Of a stretch of DNA of 22,212 nt, positions 7,142-13,602 are shown piece after piece (position 1 is the stretch's first letter; each line of letters begins with the position of its first letter). Position numbers and translations under genes: made by a program. A model generated the notes under the pieces. It saw only the letters and a list, made by a program, of their open reading frames with translations. It made no database searches and was not told the origin of the DNA. The stretch covers positions 1 through 22,212 of the forward strand of contig CAMVJE010000023.1 of assembly GCA_947167745.1 (NCBI GenBank). Direction: 5' to 3'. Source of the stretch: an uncultured Treponema sp. GTDB lineage: Bacteria; Spirochaetota; Spirochaetia; Treponematales; Treponemataceae.

Positions 7142-8254
7142 ATGAAATTTACTTTCGACAGAAACGCAATGATTAACGAAATTTCCATTGCGCAGGAGAT
7201 TATTTCCACAAAGAACGCTATGTCAGTTCTTTCAAATGTTCTTTTGATTGCAGAAGGAAATTCTTTGACTGTAAAAGCAACTGATATCAAAGTAAATTTC
7301 CAGACTAAAATCCCTGTTGATATTGAAGAGGAAGGCTCAACCACAGTTCTTTGCGATAAATTCATGGGAATCCTTTCGGCTCTTCCAGAAGGTGAAATCG
7401 AATTCTTCCTGCAGGATAAAGACAATCTTGTTTCTGCGGTAATCCGTCATACAAGCAAAAAAATCAAATATCAGCTTAATTGCACTTCTCAGGATAAATT
7501 CCCTGAAATCGCTGTTGCCGAGAAAGTCTCTTTCTTTGATGTTCCAGCAAAAGAACTTAAGGCTATGATTTCGCAGACAAGTTTTGCGGTCAGTGATGAT
7601 GAAACACGCTACTTTATGAACGGCGTTTATTTTGAGAAAAAAGAAGACAAGCTGGTTCTCGTTGCTACAGACGGACGCCGTCTTGCTTATACAGAAAAGT
7701 CAGTGCTTGCAGGAGTTGCTGACTTCCCGGCTGCAATCGTTCATCCGAAGATCCTCAATATTGTAGCAAAACATGCTTCTGATGAAGGCCAGATTTCAGT
7801 TGCAATCGTTGATAAAATGATTTTCTTCAATTTTGCGAATTACGAATTCTCTGCTACTTTGATTGACGGTCAATATCCTAATTATCAGAGGGTTATTCCT
7901 GAAAATCAGACACATTCATTTAAAGTCTTGAAGTCAGAATTTGTGGATGCTCTTAAACGAATCTCAATCATGATTGATAAAACTGGCCGAATCATTCTTA
8001 ACCTCGCCCCAGGAGTTCTTACAATCACTTCAAAATCAACAGAATTTGGTGACGCAAAAGAAGAGATTCCATGTCAGTACGCAGGTGAGGAAGTTTCAAT
8101 CTCAATGAACTATAAGCATATCGACAGTCCTCTCAAAATTATGAACAGCGAGTATATTACTTTTGAGTTCACAGAGGTGATGAGAGCCGTAACACTCAGA
8201 CCGGAACCTGCTGCTGATTACTTCCATATTCTCATGCCAATGAGTGCGGAGTAA
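7142..8254 (+). CDS. dnaN: DNA polymerase III beta subunit (sliding clamp)
   Basis: The beta clamp is a ring-shaped dimer that holds DNA polymerase III and other replication and repair proteins on DNA. The 370-residue length and the three similar domains fit the family. Recognisable blocks are KNAMSVLSNVLLIAEGNSL near the start, VSDDETRYFMNGVYFE and LVLVATDGRRLAYTE in the middle, and the C-terminal LRPEPAADYFHILMPMSA, which ends in the usual clamp tail (I/L-M-P-M). A strong ribosome site (AAGGAG, 7130-7135) precedes the ATG. It is the second gene of the dnaA-dnaN-recF block and is closed by a hairpin terminator, so recF is expressed separately. Confidence 0.98.
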   Translation: MKFTFDRNAMINEISIAQEIISTKNAMSVLSNVLLIAEGNSLTVKATDIKVNFQTKIPVDIEEEGSTTVLCDKFMGILSALPEGEIEFFLQDKDNLVSAVIRHTSKKIKYQLNCTSQDKFPEIAVAEKVSFFDVPAKELKAMISQTSFAVSDDETRYFMNGVYFEKKEDKLVLVATDGRRLAYTEKSVLAGVADFPAAIVHPKILNIVAKHASDEGQISVAIVDKMIFFNFANYEFSATLIDGQYPNYQRVIPENQTHSFKVLKSEFVDALKRISIMIDKTGRIILNLAPGVLTITSKSTEFGDAKEEIPCQYAGEEVSISMNYKHIDSPLKIMNSEYITFEFTEVMRAVTLRPEPAADYFHILMPMSAE

Positions 8255-8263
8255 GCAAGAAAG

Positions 8264-8291
8264 TCCCTGCCTGATGGTGGGGATTTTTTTT
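8264..8291 (+). terminator. Rho-independent terminator after dnaN
   Basis: TCCCTGCC (8264-8271), loop TGAT, then GGTGGGGA (8276-8283) form an 8-bp stem with two wobble pairs, followed by eight Ts. It lies 10 bases after the dnaN stop. Its T-run directly abuts the -35 region of the recF promoter. Confidence 0.85.
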
Positions 8292-8320
8292 AAGACAATT
8301 CAATTTTTTTATGCTACACT
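8292..8320 (+). promoter_or_regulatory. recF promoter, probably giving a leaderless mRNA
   Basis: AAGACA (8292-8297), a 17-base spacer, and the extended -10 TGC-TACACT (TACACT at 8315-8320). The ATG of recF begins only 6 bases later, so transcription would start at or next to the start codon. No Shine-Dalgarno sequence is present. Confidence 0.7.
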
Positions 8321-8326
8321 AGCTTC

Positions 8327-9421
8327 ATGCCCCTTCTGTCCGTTTCTTATGTAAATTACCGAAATCTCGAAAATAAGACGATTGATCTTCTTTCTAAAGA
8401 AGTTTTTTTTGTGGGGGAGAACGGTCAGGGAAAGAGCAATCTTCTGGAGTCAATTTATTTTTCGGCTTACGGGAATTCTTTTCGTACGAGGTCGGATGCG
8501 GAAATTGTGCGTGAGGGAGAGAAATCCTTCAGCGTAAAGTCTTTGTACCGCGAGGAAAACGGCAACACGGCGAGTCTTTTTTTTACTTACGAGAATCAGA
8601 AAAAACGAATTGAGAAGAACGGAAAGACTATCAAAGACCGCAAGGAACTGATTAACACTATGCCATGCGTGCTTTTCTGTCATGATGATTTGGATTATGC
8701 GGCAGGGGAGCCTGAAAAAAAACGGTTTTTCATTGATCAGTGTCTTTCCATGTACGATGTGCTTTACATTGATTTGAACCGACGGTACAAAAAAATCCTT
8801 AAAAGCCGGAATCTTTCTCTTAAAGAAAAAAAATATGAGATGCTCGATATTTTTGACCAGCAGCTTGCTCAGGACGGAATTGAGATTCAGAAAAAACGAA
8901 GCGACACGATTTTTAAATTCAACCAGATTTTCGGGAAGCTTTACGAGCAGATTACGGGCATTGACGGTGTTTCGATAAAATATGTTCCGAGCTGGCGTAC
9001 TGAAGAAAATCAGCCGGTTACGATGGATTTTGCTCTTTCGGTTTTGGCTCAGAAGCGCGAAATGGACAAGGTGATTCAGACGACGATGAGCGGCCCTCAC
9101 CGGGACAGGATTGTTTTTGTGCGTGGAGGAAAGAATTTCGTGCCGAATGCCTCGACCGGGCAGCGCAGGCTTCTTGCGATACTGCTTCGGATTGCGCAGG
9201 CGATTTATTACACTCAGGTCACTGAGAAAAATCCGATTCTTCTCATGGACGACGTGATGCTGGAGCTTGACCCGGACAAACGCCAGAGCGTCACTACCCT
9301 GCTCCCTCCTTACGATCAGCTTTTCTGCACTTTCTTGCCTGGAGAGCCTTATGAGCGTTACAAAAAGAGCACCACGAAGATTTACGCGATTGAAGGCGGA
9401 AAATGGACAGACGTACACTGA
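8327..9421 (+). CDS. recF: DNA replication/repair protein RecF
   Basis: RecF is an SMC-like ATPase that helps load RecA at single-strand gaps, with RecO and RecR. The 364 residues show Walker A GENGQGKSNLLE (30-41), the RecF block FFIDQCLSMYDVLYIDLNRRY, the signature MSGPHRDRI and a Walker B region PILLMDDVMLELD, in the correct order and at normal length. There is a hairpin terminator before it and a strong -10 box exactly 6 bases before the ATG. It is therefore transcribed apart from dnaN and probably translated without a leader. A long reverse-strand reading frame lies opposite but has no family resemblance. Confidence 0.96.
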   Translation: MPLLSVSYVNYRNLENKTIDLLSKEVFFVGENGQGKSNLLESIYFSAYGNSFRTRSDAEIVREGEKSFSVKSLYREENGNTASLFFTYENQKKRIEKNGKTIKDRKELINTMPCVLFCHDDLDYAAGEPEKKRFFIDQCLSMYDVLYIDLNRRYKKILKSRNLSLKEKKYEMLDIFDQQLAQDGIEIQKKRSDTIFKFNQIFGKLYEQITGIDGVSIKYVPSWRTEENQPVTMDFALSVLAQKREMDKVIQTTMSGPHRDRIVFVRGGKNFVPNASTGQRRLLAILLRIAQAIYYTQVTEKNPILLMDDVMLELDPDKRQSVTTLLPPYDQLFCTFLPGEPYERYKKSTTKIYAIEGGKWTDVH

Positions 9422-9476
9422 TATTTCAAACCTAATTAAAATCATAATCTGATGAATGTGGCAGAGAATTAACTAA

Positions 9477-9587
9477 GTGCAGCGTCAACGGAAGACTGAA
9501 AGCGTGCAAAATGCAGGGATTTTGATTCCGAATGGTGTTCATGAAGAAGATATTGATGAAGCTGACTGGGAAGATTATGAGATTTGA
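9477..9587 (+). pseudogene. Possible gene remnant or tiny ORF (36 codons)
   Basis: From a GTG at 9477 the frame reads 36 residues ending NGVHEEDIDEADWEDYEI. This is a coherent acidic tail of the sort seen at the C-terminus of real proteins, with a stop codon directly before the GTG. No ribosome site stands out and I do not recognise the family. The rest of the 9422-9605 spacer shows nothing else. It may be the end of a decayed gene, or chance. Confidence 0.25.
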
Positions 9588-9605
9588 AAATCAAGGAAAT
9601 TTTAT

Positions 9606-10304
9606 ATGAACAAAAAAATTATTGATGAATTATTTGCTTTGCAGGATTTAAAATACCGGGATTTTCAGATTAAGCTGGTTCCAGGAATGCAAGTCGATAA
9701 AATGATTGGCGTGAGAACTCCGGCTTTGCGTGATATTGCAAAGAAAGTCTCAAAAGATGCGGATTTGGCCGAGGCCTTTTTGAAAGAACTTCCCCATGAA
9801 TATTTTGAAGAAAATCTGATTCATTTTTTTGTAGTCGCGGAAATAAGGGATTTTGAAAAATGTGTTTCTGAGGTTGAGCAATTTCTTCCTTATGTTGATT
9901 GCTGGCCGGTTTGTGACCAGGCAAGCCCTAAGGTTTTCAAGAAAAACCATGAGAAACTTTTGCCTTATATAAAAAAGTGGATTTCTTCCGCTCATATTTA
10001 CACTTCGCGATTCGGAATGAGAATTCTTATGAATGAATTTTTGGGCAAAGATTTTAATCTGGAATATTCTGAGCTGATAGTCTCTCGCATGGGAAAAAAA
10101 GGCAAAGATGAAGATTATTATCTTAAAATGATGGCCGCATGGTATTTTGCGACAGCCCTGGCAAAACAGTGGGATGCAGTAATTCAATTATTTGAAGAAA
10201 AGAAACTTGAAATCTGGACCCACAACAAGGCGATTCAAAAAGCACTGGAAAGTTTCCGTGTACCTGATGAACATAAAGAATATTTGAAAAAACTGAAAGT
10301 CTAG
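9606..10304 (+). CDS. DNA alkylation repair protein, AlkD-like
   Basis: This is a HEAT-repeat protein of the AlkD/AlkC DNA alkylation repair superfamily. AlkD removes bulky or positively charged alkylated purines. The N-terminal block ALQDLKYRDFQIKLVPGM followed by MIGVRTPALRDIAKKV is the hallmark of the family. It is followed by VDCWPVCDQASPK, SRFGMRILMNEFL, YYLKMMAAWYFATA and THNKAIQKALESFRV. The 232 residues match the usual length. AAGGA precedes the ATG. The ArsC-fold gene begins 38 bases downstream on the same strand, so the two may be co-transcribed. The location beside recF and a DNA glycosylase gives a small repair group. The exact lesion cannot be read from the sequence. Confidence 0.88.
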   Translation: MNKKIIDELFALQDLKYRDFQIKLVPGMQVDKMIGVRTPALRDIAKKVSKDADLAEAFLKELPHEYFEENLIHFFVVAEIRDFEKCVSEVEQFLPYVDCWPVCDQASPKVFKKNHEKLLPYIKKWISSAHIYTSRFGMRILMNEFLGKDFNLEYSELIVSRMGKKGKDEDYYLKMMAAWYFATALAKQWDAVIQLFEEKKLEIWTHNKAIQKALESFRVPDEHKEYLKKLKV

Positions 10305-10342
10305 GAAGTAATTGATAACGGCGGAATTCTTGGAGTATAAAC

Positions 10343-10702
10343 ATGATTCAGATTTTCGGAACAAACAAATCTTTTGATACAAAAAGCGCACAAAGATTTT
10401 TTAAGGAAAGGCGGATTGCTTTTCAGTTCGTTGACCTCAAAGAAAAGGAAATGAGCGAAGGTGAATTCGACTCGGTTGTGACGGCTCTTGCCCGAACTGA
10501 AGGCGGTCGTGCTGCTGCAATTGAGGCCATGATTGACCAGAAATCAAAGGACTATGCCTCGATTGCCTACCTTGACGACAGTGAAAAAGAAGAAAAACTC
10601 TTTGAGAATCAGGCCAAACTTTTGAAACAGCCGATTTGCCGAAACGGAAAGACAGATGCCACGGTTGGAATGTCTGAAAAAGTCTGGGAAGGATGGAAGT
10701 AA
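10343..10702 (+). CDS. ArsC/Spx-fold protein lacking the usual active-site cysteine
   Basis: The 119-residue product has the arsenate reductase/Spx/YffB fold signature. It starts IQIFGTNKSFDTKSAQRFF, the position normally occupied by YGIKNCDTCRKA, and continues with a second strand (IAFQFVDLKEKEMS). A C-terminal half with LLKQPICRNGKTDATVG corresponds to the family's L-LKRP(I/L) block. The N-terminal redox cysteine is absent (KSFDT in place of KNCDT), and the only cysteine is in PICR. It is therefore unlikely to act as an ordinary arsenate reductase. GGAG lies upstream of the ATG. It follows the AlkD-like gene and ends 14 bases from the stop of the convergent glycosylase gene. Confidence 0.75.
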   Translation: MIQIFGTNKSFDTKSAQRFFKERRIAFQFVDLKEKEMSEGEFDSVVTALARTEGGRAAAIEAMIDQKSKDYASIAYLDDSEKEEKLFENQAKLLKQPICRNGKTDATVGMSEKVWEGWK

Positions 10703-10716
10703 ATTCCGAAGTGCTT

Positions 10717-11256
10717 CTAACTTGCATAATTTTTAATAATTTTATATTCCTCAAGCAATTTTTCCACCGTGAAGCGTGCGTTTGCCGGGCTTGTGCTTGG
10801 AAGACAGGTGCAAGTAAGTCCGAATTGCTTTTCGTAAATATTGGCACAGTGCTTTTTCCAGAGACTTTCGGCCGTTTTCCCGGTAAAAAAGACATGGCGG
10901 ATTTTTGAATTTGCGAAAATCTCCGTAAAATCATTCGGAATTTCCTGTTTTATTGAAGAATCTGCGGCTCCCTCAATCTGACAGCGGGCGAGAACATCCC
11001 AAAGGGCGAGATTGTGTCTCAAGATAAAATCTTTTCGCTCGGCGATGGCGGATGTTGTGTCTGGGTCATTGTTTGGGAGCGAAAGATTTTCGTCAAAGAC
11101 AGCTGGAAGAACACGCCAGAATCTATTTTGCGGATGCATGTAGTAAAAGCCGACTTTTCTGCTCGCCGGGGACGGTATCGTACCCAAAAGAATCACGGCG
11201 CTTTCTGGTGACCAGACTGGTGCGAGCGGATGAGTGACGAAGGAAGATTTTTCCAT
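10717..11256 (-). CDS. DNA-deoxyinosine (hypoxanthine/uracil) glycosylase
   Basis: This belongs to the uracil-DNA glycosylase superfamily, in the branch that excises hypoxanthine arising from adenine deamination. The 179 residues show HPLAPVWSPESAVILLGTIP, then SPASRKVGFYYMHPQNRFWRVL, the typical substrate-pocket block. These are followed by ERKDFILRHNLALWDVLARC and, near the end, LPSTSPANAR, the usual second active-site loop. Length is normal. It points against the fork direction. Its promoter is an extended -10 box exactly 6 bases before the ATG, back to back with the CoA-binding operon promoter about 60 bases away. Its stop lies close to that of the ArsC-fold gene. Confidence 0.88.
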   Translation of the reverse strand: MEKSSFVTHPLAPVWSPESAVILLGTIPSPASRKVGFYYMHPQNRFWRVLPAVFDENLSLPNNDPDTTSAIAERKDFILRHNLALWDVLARCQIEGAADSSIKQEIPNDFTEIFANSKIRHVFFTGKTAESLWKKHCANIYEKQFGLTCTCLPSTSPANARFTVEKLLEEYKIIKNYAS

Positions 11257-11262
11257 GTGGAG

Positions 11263-11271
11263 ATTATAGCA
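11263..11271 (-). promoter_or_regulatory. Glycosylase gene promoter (extended -10, leaderless)
   Basis: On the reverse strand TGC-TATAAT (TATAAT at 11268-11263) is followed by six bases (CTCCAC) and the ATG. No -35 match is evident. The -10 to ATG distance equals that of recF and of the CoA-binding gene. Confidence 0.7.
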
Positions 11272-11326
11272 TGAAAAAACTTTTTTTCCTTTTCCTCATC
11301 TCTAATTCCTAAATTTCCATTTTTAT

Positions 11327-11334
11327 GCTACACT
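11327..11334 (+). promoter_or_regulatory. CoA-binding operon promoter (extended -10, leaderless)
   Basis: ATGC-TACACT (TACACT at 11329-11334) is followed by six bases (ACCCGC) and the ATG at 11341. The core TTTATGCTACACTA is identical to that of recF. No ribosome site is present. Confidence 0.7.
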
Positions 11335-11340
11335 ACCCGC

Positions 11341-11718
11341 ATGGAATTACCAGAAATCATGCAGCAGCAGGTTTTTGCCGTTGCGGGTGACACTCTCAAT
11401 CCTGAGAAATATGCTTACAAAATCAAGCAGGGGCTTTTGGAGCACGGCTACACGGTTCATGCTGTGGGCAAGGAACTAACCAGTTTTAACGACATTCCTG
11501 GCGAGATTGACATCATTGACCTTTGCATTAACCCGGTGAAGGGGCTGGCTCTCATCAAGGAGTGCACTAAACATTTCAAGTGTATCGTGATTCAGCCTGG
11601 TGCAGAGAGCGAGGAACTCCTTTCTTACCTCAACGAGAAAAATCTTCCGTATATCGAAGGCTGCGTGCTTGTTGGGCTGAGCGTTTATGCTAAGGATAAG
11701 GTGAAAAATGACAAATAA
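11341..11718 (+). CDS. CoA-binding domain protein (YccU-like)
   Basis: The 125 residues form a single Rossmann-type CoA-binding domain of the YccU group. It starts with VFAVAGDTLNPEKYAYKIKQ, has the second strand block LLEHGYTVHAVG, and then GEIDIIDLCINP. The third part is KCIVIQPGAESEELLSYLNE, which carries the QPG motif, and it ends in YIEGC. Stand-alone members of this family bind CoA or a related nucleotide and have no firmly established reaction. It is the first gene of an operon: its stop overlaps the start of the next gene by 11 bases, and transcription probably begins at the ATG itself. Confidence 0.82.
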   Translation: MELPEIMQQQVFAVAGDTLNPEKYAYKIKQGLLEHGYTVHAVGKELTSFNDIPGEIDIIDLCINPVKGLALIKECTKHFKCIVIQPGAESEELLSYLNEKNLPYIEGCVLVGLSVYAKDKVKNDK

Positions 11719-12118
11719 TCCACAAATTTATGAGGCTTTGAGTCTCATTGACCGTTTAATTCCTCTCGTTGAAGAGGCAGAAGACAAGCTTAAGAGTGCA
11801 CGCAACTGGAGTGTCCTTGACATGCTGGGAGGAGGATTAATCACTGACCTGATTAAGCACCATAAACTCAACGGTGCGGCCAATCTTATGAATGAGGCGA
11901 ACATGCTTTTGCAAAGATTGCAACAGGTTCTCGGCTCTGTGAGCATTCCTCCAGATTACCGTATGACGATTGGCGGTTTTTCGACTTTTGCTGATTTCCT
12001 TTTTGACGGAATTTTTGCTGACGCTTACATGGCTTCAAAGATTTTTTCTTCTTTGGATGAAGTTCGGCGGCTCAAGGAAAAACTTCAGATTCTTAAGAAT
12101 CAGCTGAGGAATTTTTGA
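11708..12118 (+). CDS. Conserved hypothetical protein, 136 residues
   Basis: I do not recognise a named function. The protein is mostly predicted helical. It begins with an acidic helix (EALSLIDRLIPLVEEAEDKL), followed by SARNWSVLDMLGGGLITDL and IKHHKLNGAANLMNEA, a block I associate with uncharacterised proteins of Firmicutes and spirochaetes. It then has a hydrophobic segment (FSTFADFLFDGIFADAYMA) and a C-terminal coiled helix (SSLDEVRRLKEKLQILKNQL). No signal peptide is evident. It overlaps the CoA-binding gene upstream by 11 bases, and its TGA overlaps the ATG of the DciA-like gene. Translation of the three is probably coupled. Confidence 0.75.
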   Translation: MTNNPQIYEALSLIDRLIPLVEEAEDKLKSARNWSVLDMLGGGLITDLIKHHKLNGAANLMNEANMLLQRLQQVLGSVSIPPDYRMTIGGFSTFADFLFDGIFADAYMASKIFSSLDEVRRLKEKLQILKNQLRNF

Positions 12119-12687
12119 TGGCGTATGAGGATAATCTGATTTCCGCGCAGGAAATGATAATGACCGCATTCACGAACATTGAACGCGCGGAAGTCGAAAA
12201 AAACAACAAGCTTCTCAAAACCTGGCGGGTTACTCTGGAGTCAATCCGCTCGAACGCAAAGAACGGAGAGAATCTTGGCGTAAATCTTTATTCTCATTCC
12301 CGGATTATTGATTTGAAAAACGGAATTCTTCTTGTTGAGGCTGATCACCCCGCCTGGATTCAGACTTTGCGCCTTTATCAGAAGTATATTATCACAGGAC
12401 TAAAACGGGGCGTTCCTGATGTAAAAATTTCGTCTCTGGCATTCCGTCTTCGGGGTACAAATGTCGAGCTTCATTCCCAGATTAACGAAGAGAAAATCCG
12501 CTCAGACATAGAAGAAAGAATCCATAAAGAAGAAAAAATGATTCAGGACTTCGATGAAAAAAATCGGACTTCGGTTGCAAATTCGGTGCAGAATAGTGAT
12601 TCTTCTTCTCCAAATAAAGAAATTCCTGAAAATTTACGAAGAATTTTAGACAGATTAAAAAACGATATATTGACCGAAAGCGAATAA
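12118..12687 (+). CDS. DUF721/DciA-like protein, probable helicase loader
   Basis: DUF721 proteins are DciA relatives; DciA loads the replicative helicase DnaB in bacteria without DnaC or DnaI. The core is LLKTWRVTLESI, HSRIIDLKNGILLVEADHPA, WIQTLRLYQKYIITGLKRG and VKISSLAFRLRG, with the conserved Trp-containing strand (DHPAWIQTLR). The C-terminal third is acidic and low in complexity (Ser/Asn-rich), then helical. I chose the ATG at 12118, which overlaps the TGA of the preceding gene (TGATG), giving 189 residues. A TTG one codon upstream is possible. Location near dnaA-dnaN-recF fits a replication role; I recall a DUF721 gene beside recF in Treponema pallidum. Confidence 0.82.
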   Translation: MAYEDNLISAQEMIMTAFTNIERAEVEKNNKLLKTWRVTLESIRSNAKNGENLGVNLYSHSRIIDLKNGILLVEADHPAWIQTLRLYQKYIITGLKRGVPDVKISSLAFRLRGTNVELHSQINEEKIRSDIEERIHKEEKMIQDFDEKNRTSVANSVQNSDSSSPNKEIPENLRRILDRLKNDILTESE

Positions 12688-12699
12688 ATTTGTTAGACT
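12670..12699 (+). promoter_or_regulatory. rpmH operon promoter
   Basis: TTGACC (12670-12675), 18 bases, then extended -10 TGT-TAGACT (TAGACT 12694-12699). It overlaps the last codons of the DciA-like gene. The predicted leader to the rpmH ATG is about 95 bases. Confidence 0.68.
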
Positions 12700-12705
12700 A
12701 TTTCC

Positions 12706-12800
12706 CACTACCAAAAAATTCTTTTTAGGGAATGAAGAATTTTATTGCTCAATTTTATCAAAATTAAGGGCAAAGTCCCCAATAATAAGGAGAATGTTCT
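12706..12800 (+). promoter_or_regulatory. Structured leader upstream of rpmH
   Basis: Three inverted repeats lie in this leader: AAAATTCTT/AAGAATTTT (12715-12723 and 12735-12743), AATTTT/AAAATT (12751-12756 and 12760-12765), and GGG/CCC (12768-12770 and 12777-12779). The last ends shortly before the AAGGAG ribosome site. The first could be a weak terminator for the upstream operon, although no T-run follows. A regulatory role is speculative. Confidence 0.35.
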
Positions 12801-12956
12801 ATGAAACGAACATACCAACCATCAAAAGTTAAAAGAAACAGAAAATTTGGATTCCGTGCACGCATGGCTACTCGTGGTGGACGCATGGTTCTCGCTCGCC
12901 GACGCGCTAAGGGCCGCAAAAAGCTCTCAGTTTGTGACGAACACAAAAAATACTAA
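12801..12956 (+). CDS. rpmH: 50S ribosomal protein L34
   Basis: This is the smallest large-subunit ribosomal protein, 51 residues here. It reads [20 protein letters not shown], then [19 protein letters not shown] with the near-invariant L34 pattern, followed by a slightly longer C-terminal tail ([11 protein letters not shown]) than the common 44-47 residues. AAGGAG lies 10 bases before the ATG. It heads the rpmH-rnpA-yidD-yidC-khpB block. A hairpin after its stop may reduce read-through into rnpA, which fits the much higher need for L34. Confidence 0.97.
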   Translation: MKRTYQPSKVKRNRKFGFRARMATRGGRMVLARRRAKGRKKLSVCDEHKKY

Positions 12957-12965
12957 TTAACTGTC

Positions 12966-12996
12966 ATGCTGGCTTTAGTTCAGCATTTCATTTTTT
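12966..12996 (+). terminator. Hairpin between rpmH and rnpA (possible attenuator)
   Basis: ATGCTG (12966-12971) and CAGCAT (12981-12986) form a 6-bp stem, extendable by a G-T pair, followed by TTCATTTTTT. It resembles a weak terminator lying directly before the rnpA ribosome site GGAG (12997-13000). Confidence 0.5.
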
Positions 12997-13008
12997 GGAG
13001 CAGATTTT

Positions 13009-13362
13009 ATGGAGTCAGCAAGTTTTAGTCGTGAAGAACACATAAAGCGTCCTGCTGATTTTAAAAATCTGTTCAAAAACGGGAAAAGGGCAAGCGTAGC
13101 GGGAGCAAAGTTATTTTATCTCCCCAATCAACTTGGATTCAATAGAATTGGATTTCCCCTTCCCCGTGGTTTTGGCAATGCAGTCGAACGAAATCGCGCA
13201 AAGCGGTTCAGTCGCGAAACCTATCGTAATTACAAAGCACACCTGAACACCGGATATGATATGCTTTTTTTGGTATATCCCCCTTCCGAGAAAGACTCGT
13301 TCAGCACGCGGTGTGTTCAATTTCGTACATTGTGTGAAAAAGCTGGTCTAGTCAAAAAATGA
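13009..13362 (+). CDS. rnpA: Ribonuclease P protein component
   Basis: This is the protein cofactor of RNase P, which matures the 5' ends of tRNAs. The 117 residues show the N-terminal block [17 protein letters not shown], a central strand ([22 protein letters not shown]) and the family RNR motif region [14 protein letters not shown]. The C-terminal half contains [11 protein letters not shown] and ends in [11 protein letters not shown]. This is the usual size and order. GGAG lies 8 bases before the ATG. Its stop overlaps the yidD start by four bases (ATGA), so the two are translationally coupled. Confidence 0.95.
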   Translation: MESASFSREEHIKRPADFKNLFKNGKRASVAGAKLFYLPNQLGFNRIGFPLPRGFGNAVERNRAKRFSRETYRNYKAHLNTGYDMLFLVYPPSEKDSFSTRCVQFRTLCEKAGLVKK

Positions 13363-13580
13363 GCAAAATAATTGTTTTCATTTTATGTCTGCCTATTCGC
13401 TTTTACAGGAAGTTTCTTTCTCCGTTAAAGCCTGCCTGCTGTCGTTTTTATCCCACATGCTCGGCTTATGCGCTGGAAGCATTAAAAAAACATGGTGCTG
13501 TTAAAGGCCTATATCTTTCTTCAAAACGGATAATTAAATGCACCCCTCTTCACACAGGCGGCTACGACCCCGTGCCATAA
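13359..13580 (+). CDS. yidD: Membrane protein insertion efficiency factor YidD
   Basis: YidD is a small membrane-associated protein that helps YidC-dependent insertion. The 73 residues contain the whole family signature: [25 protein letters not shown] split over residues 11-35, then [16 protein letters not shown], and finally the [13 protein letters not shown] end. The first 15 residues are hydrophobic and would act as the membrane-binding helix. It sits between rnpA (4-base overlap) and yidC (22 bases), the usual arrangement. Confidence 0.95.
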   Translation: MSKIIVFILCLPIRFYRKFLSPLKPACCRFYPTCSAYALEALKKHGAVKGLYLSSKRIIKCTPLHTGGYDPVP

Positions 13581-13602
13581 ATTATCTTTCAAGGAAAAAT
13601 TA

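Noticed and set aside
8450..9445. Long reverse-strand reading frame (331 codons) opposite recF
   Set aside because: Low-complexity, no recognisable domain, no ribosome site; it mirrors the codon pattern of recF, which has all its family motifs.
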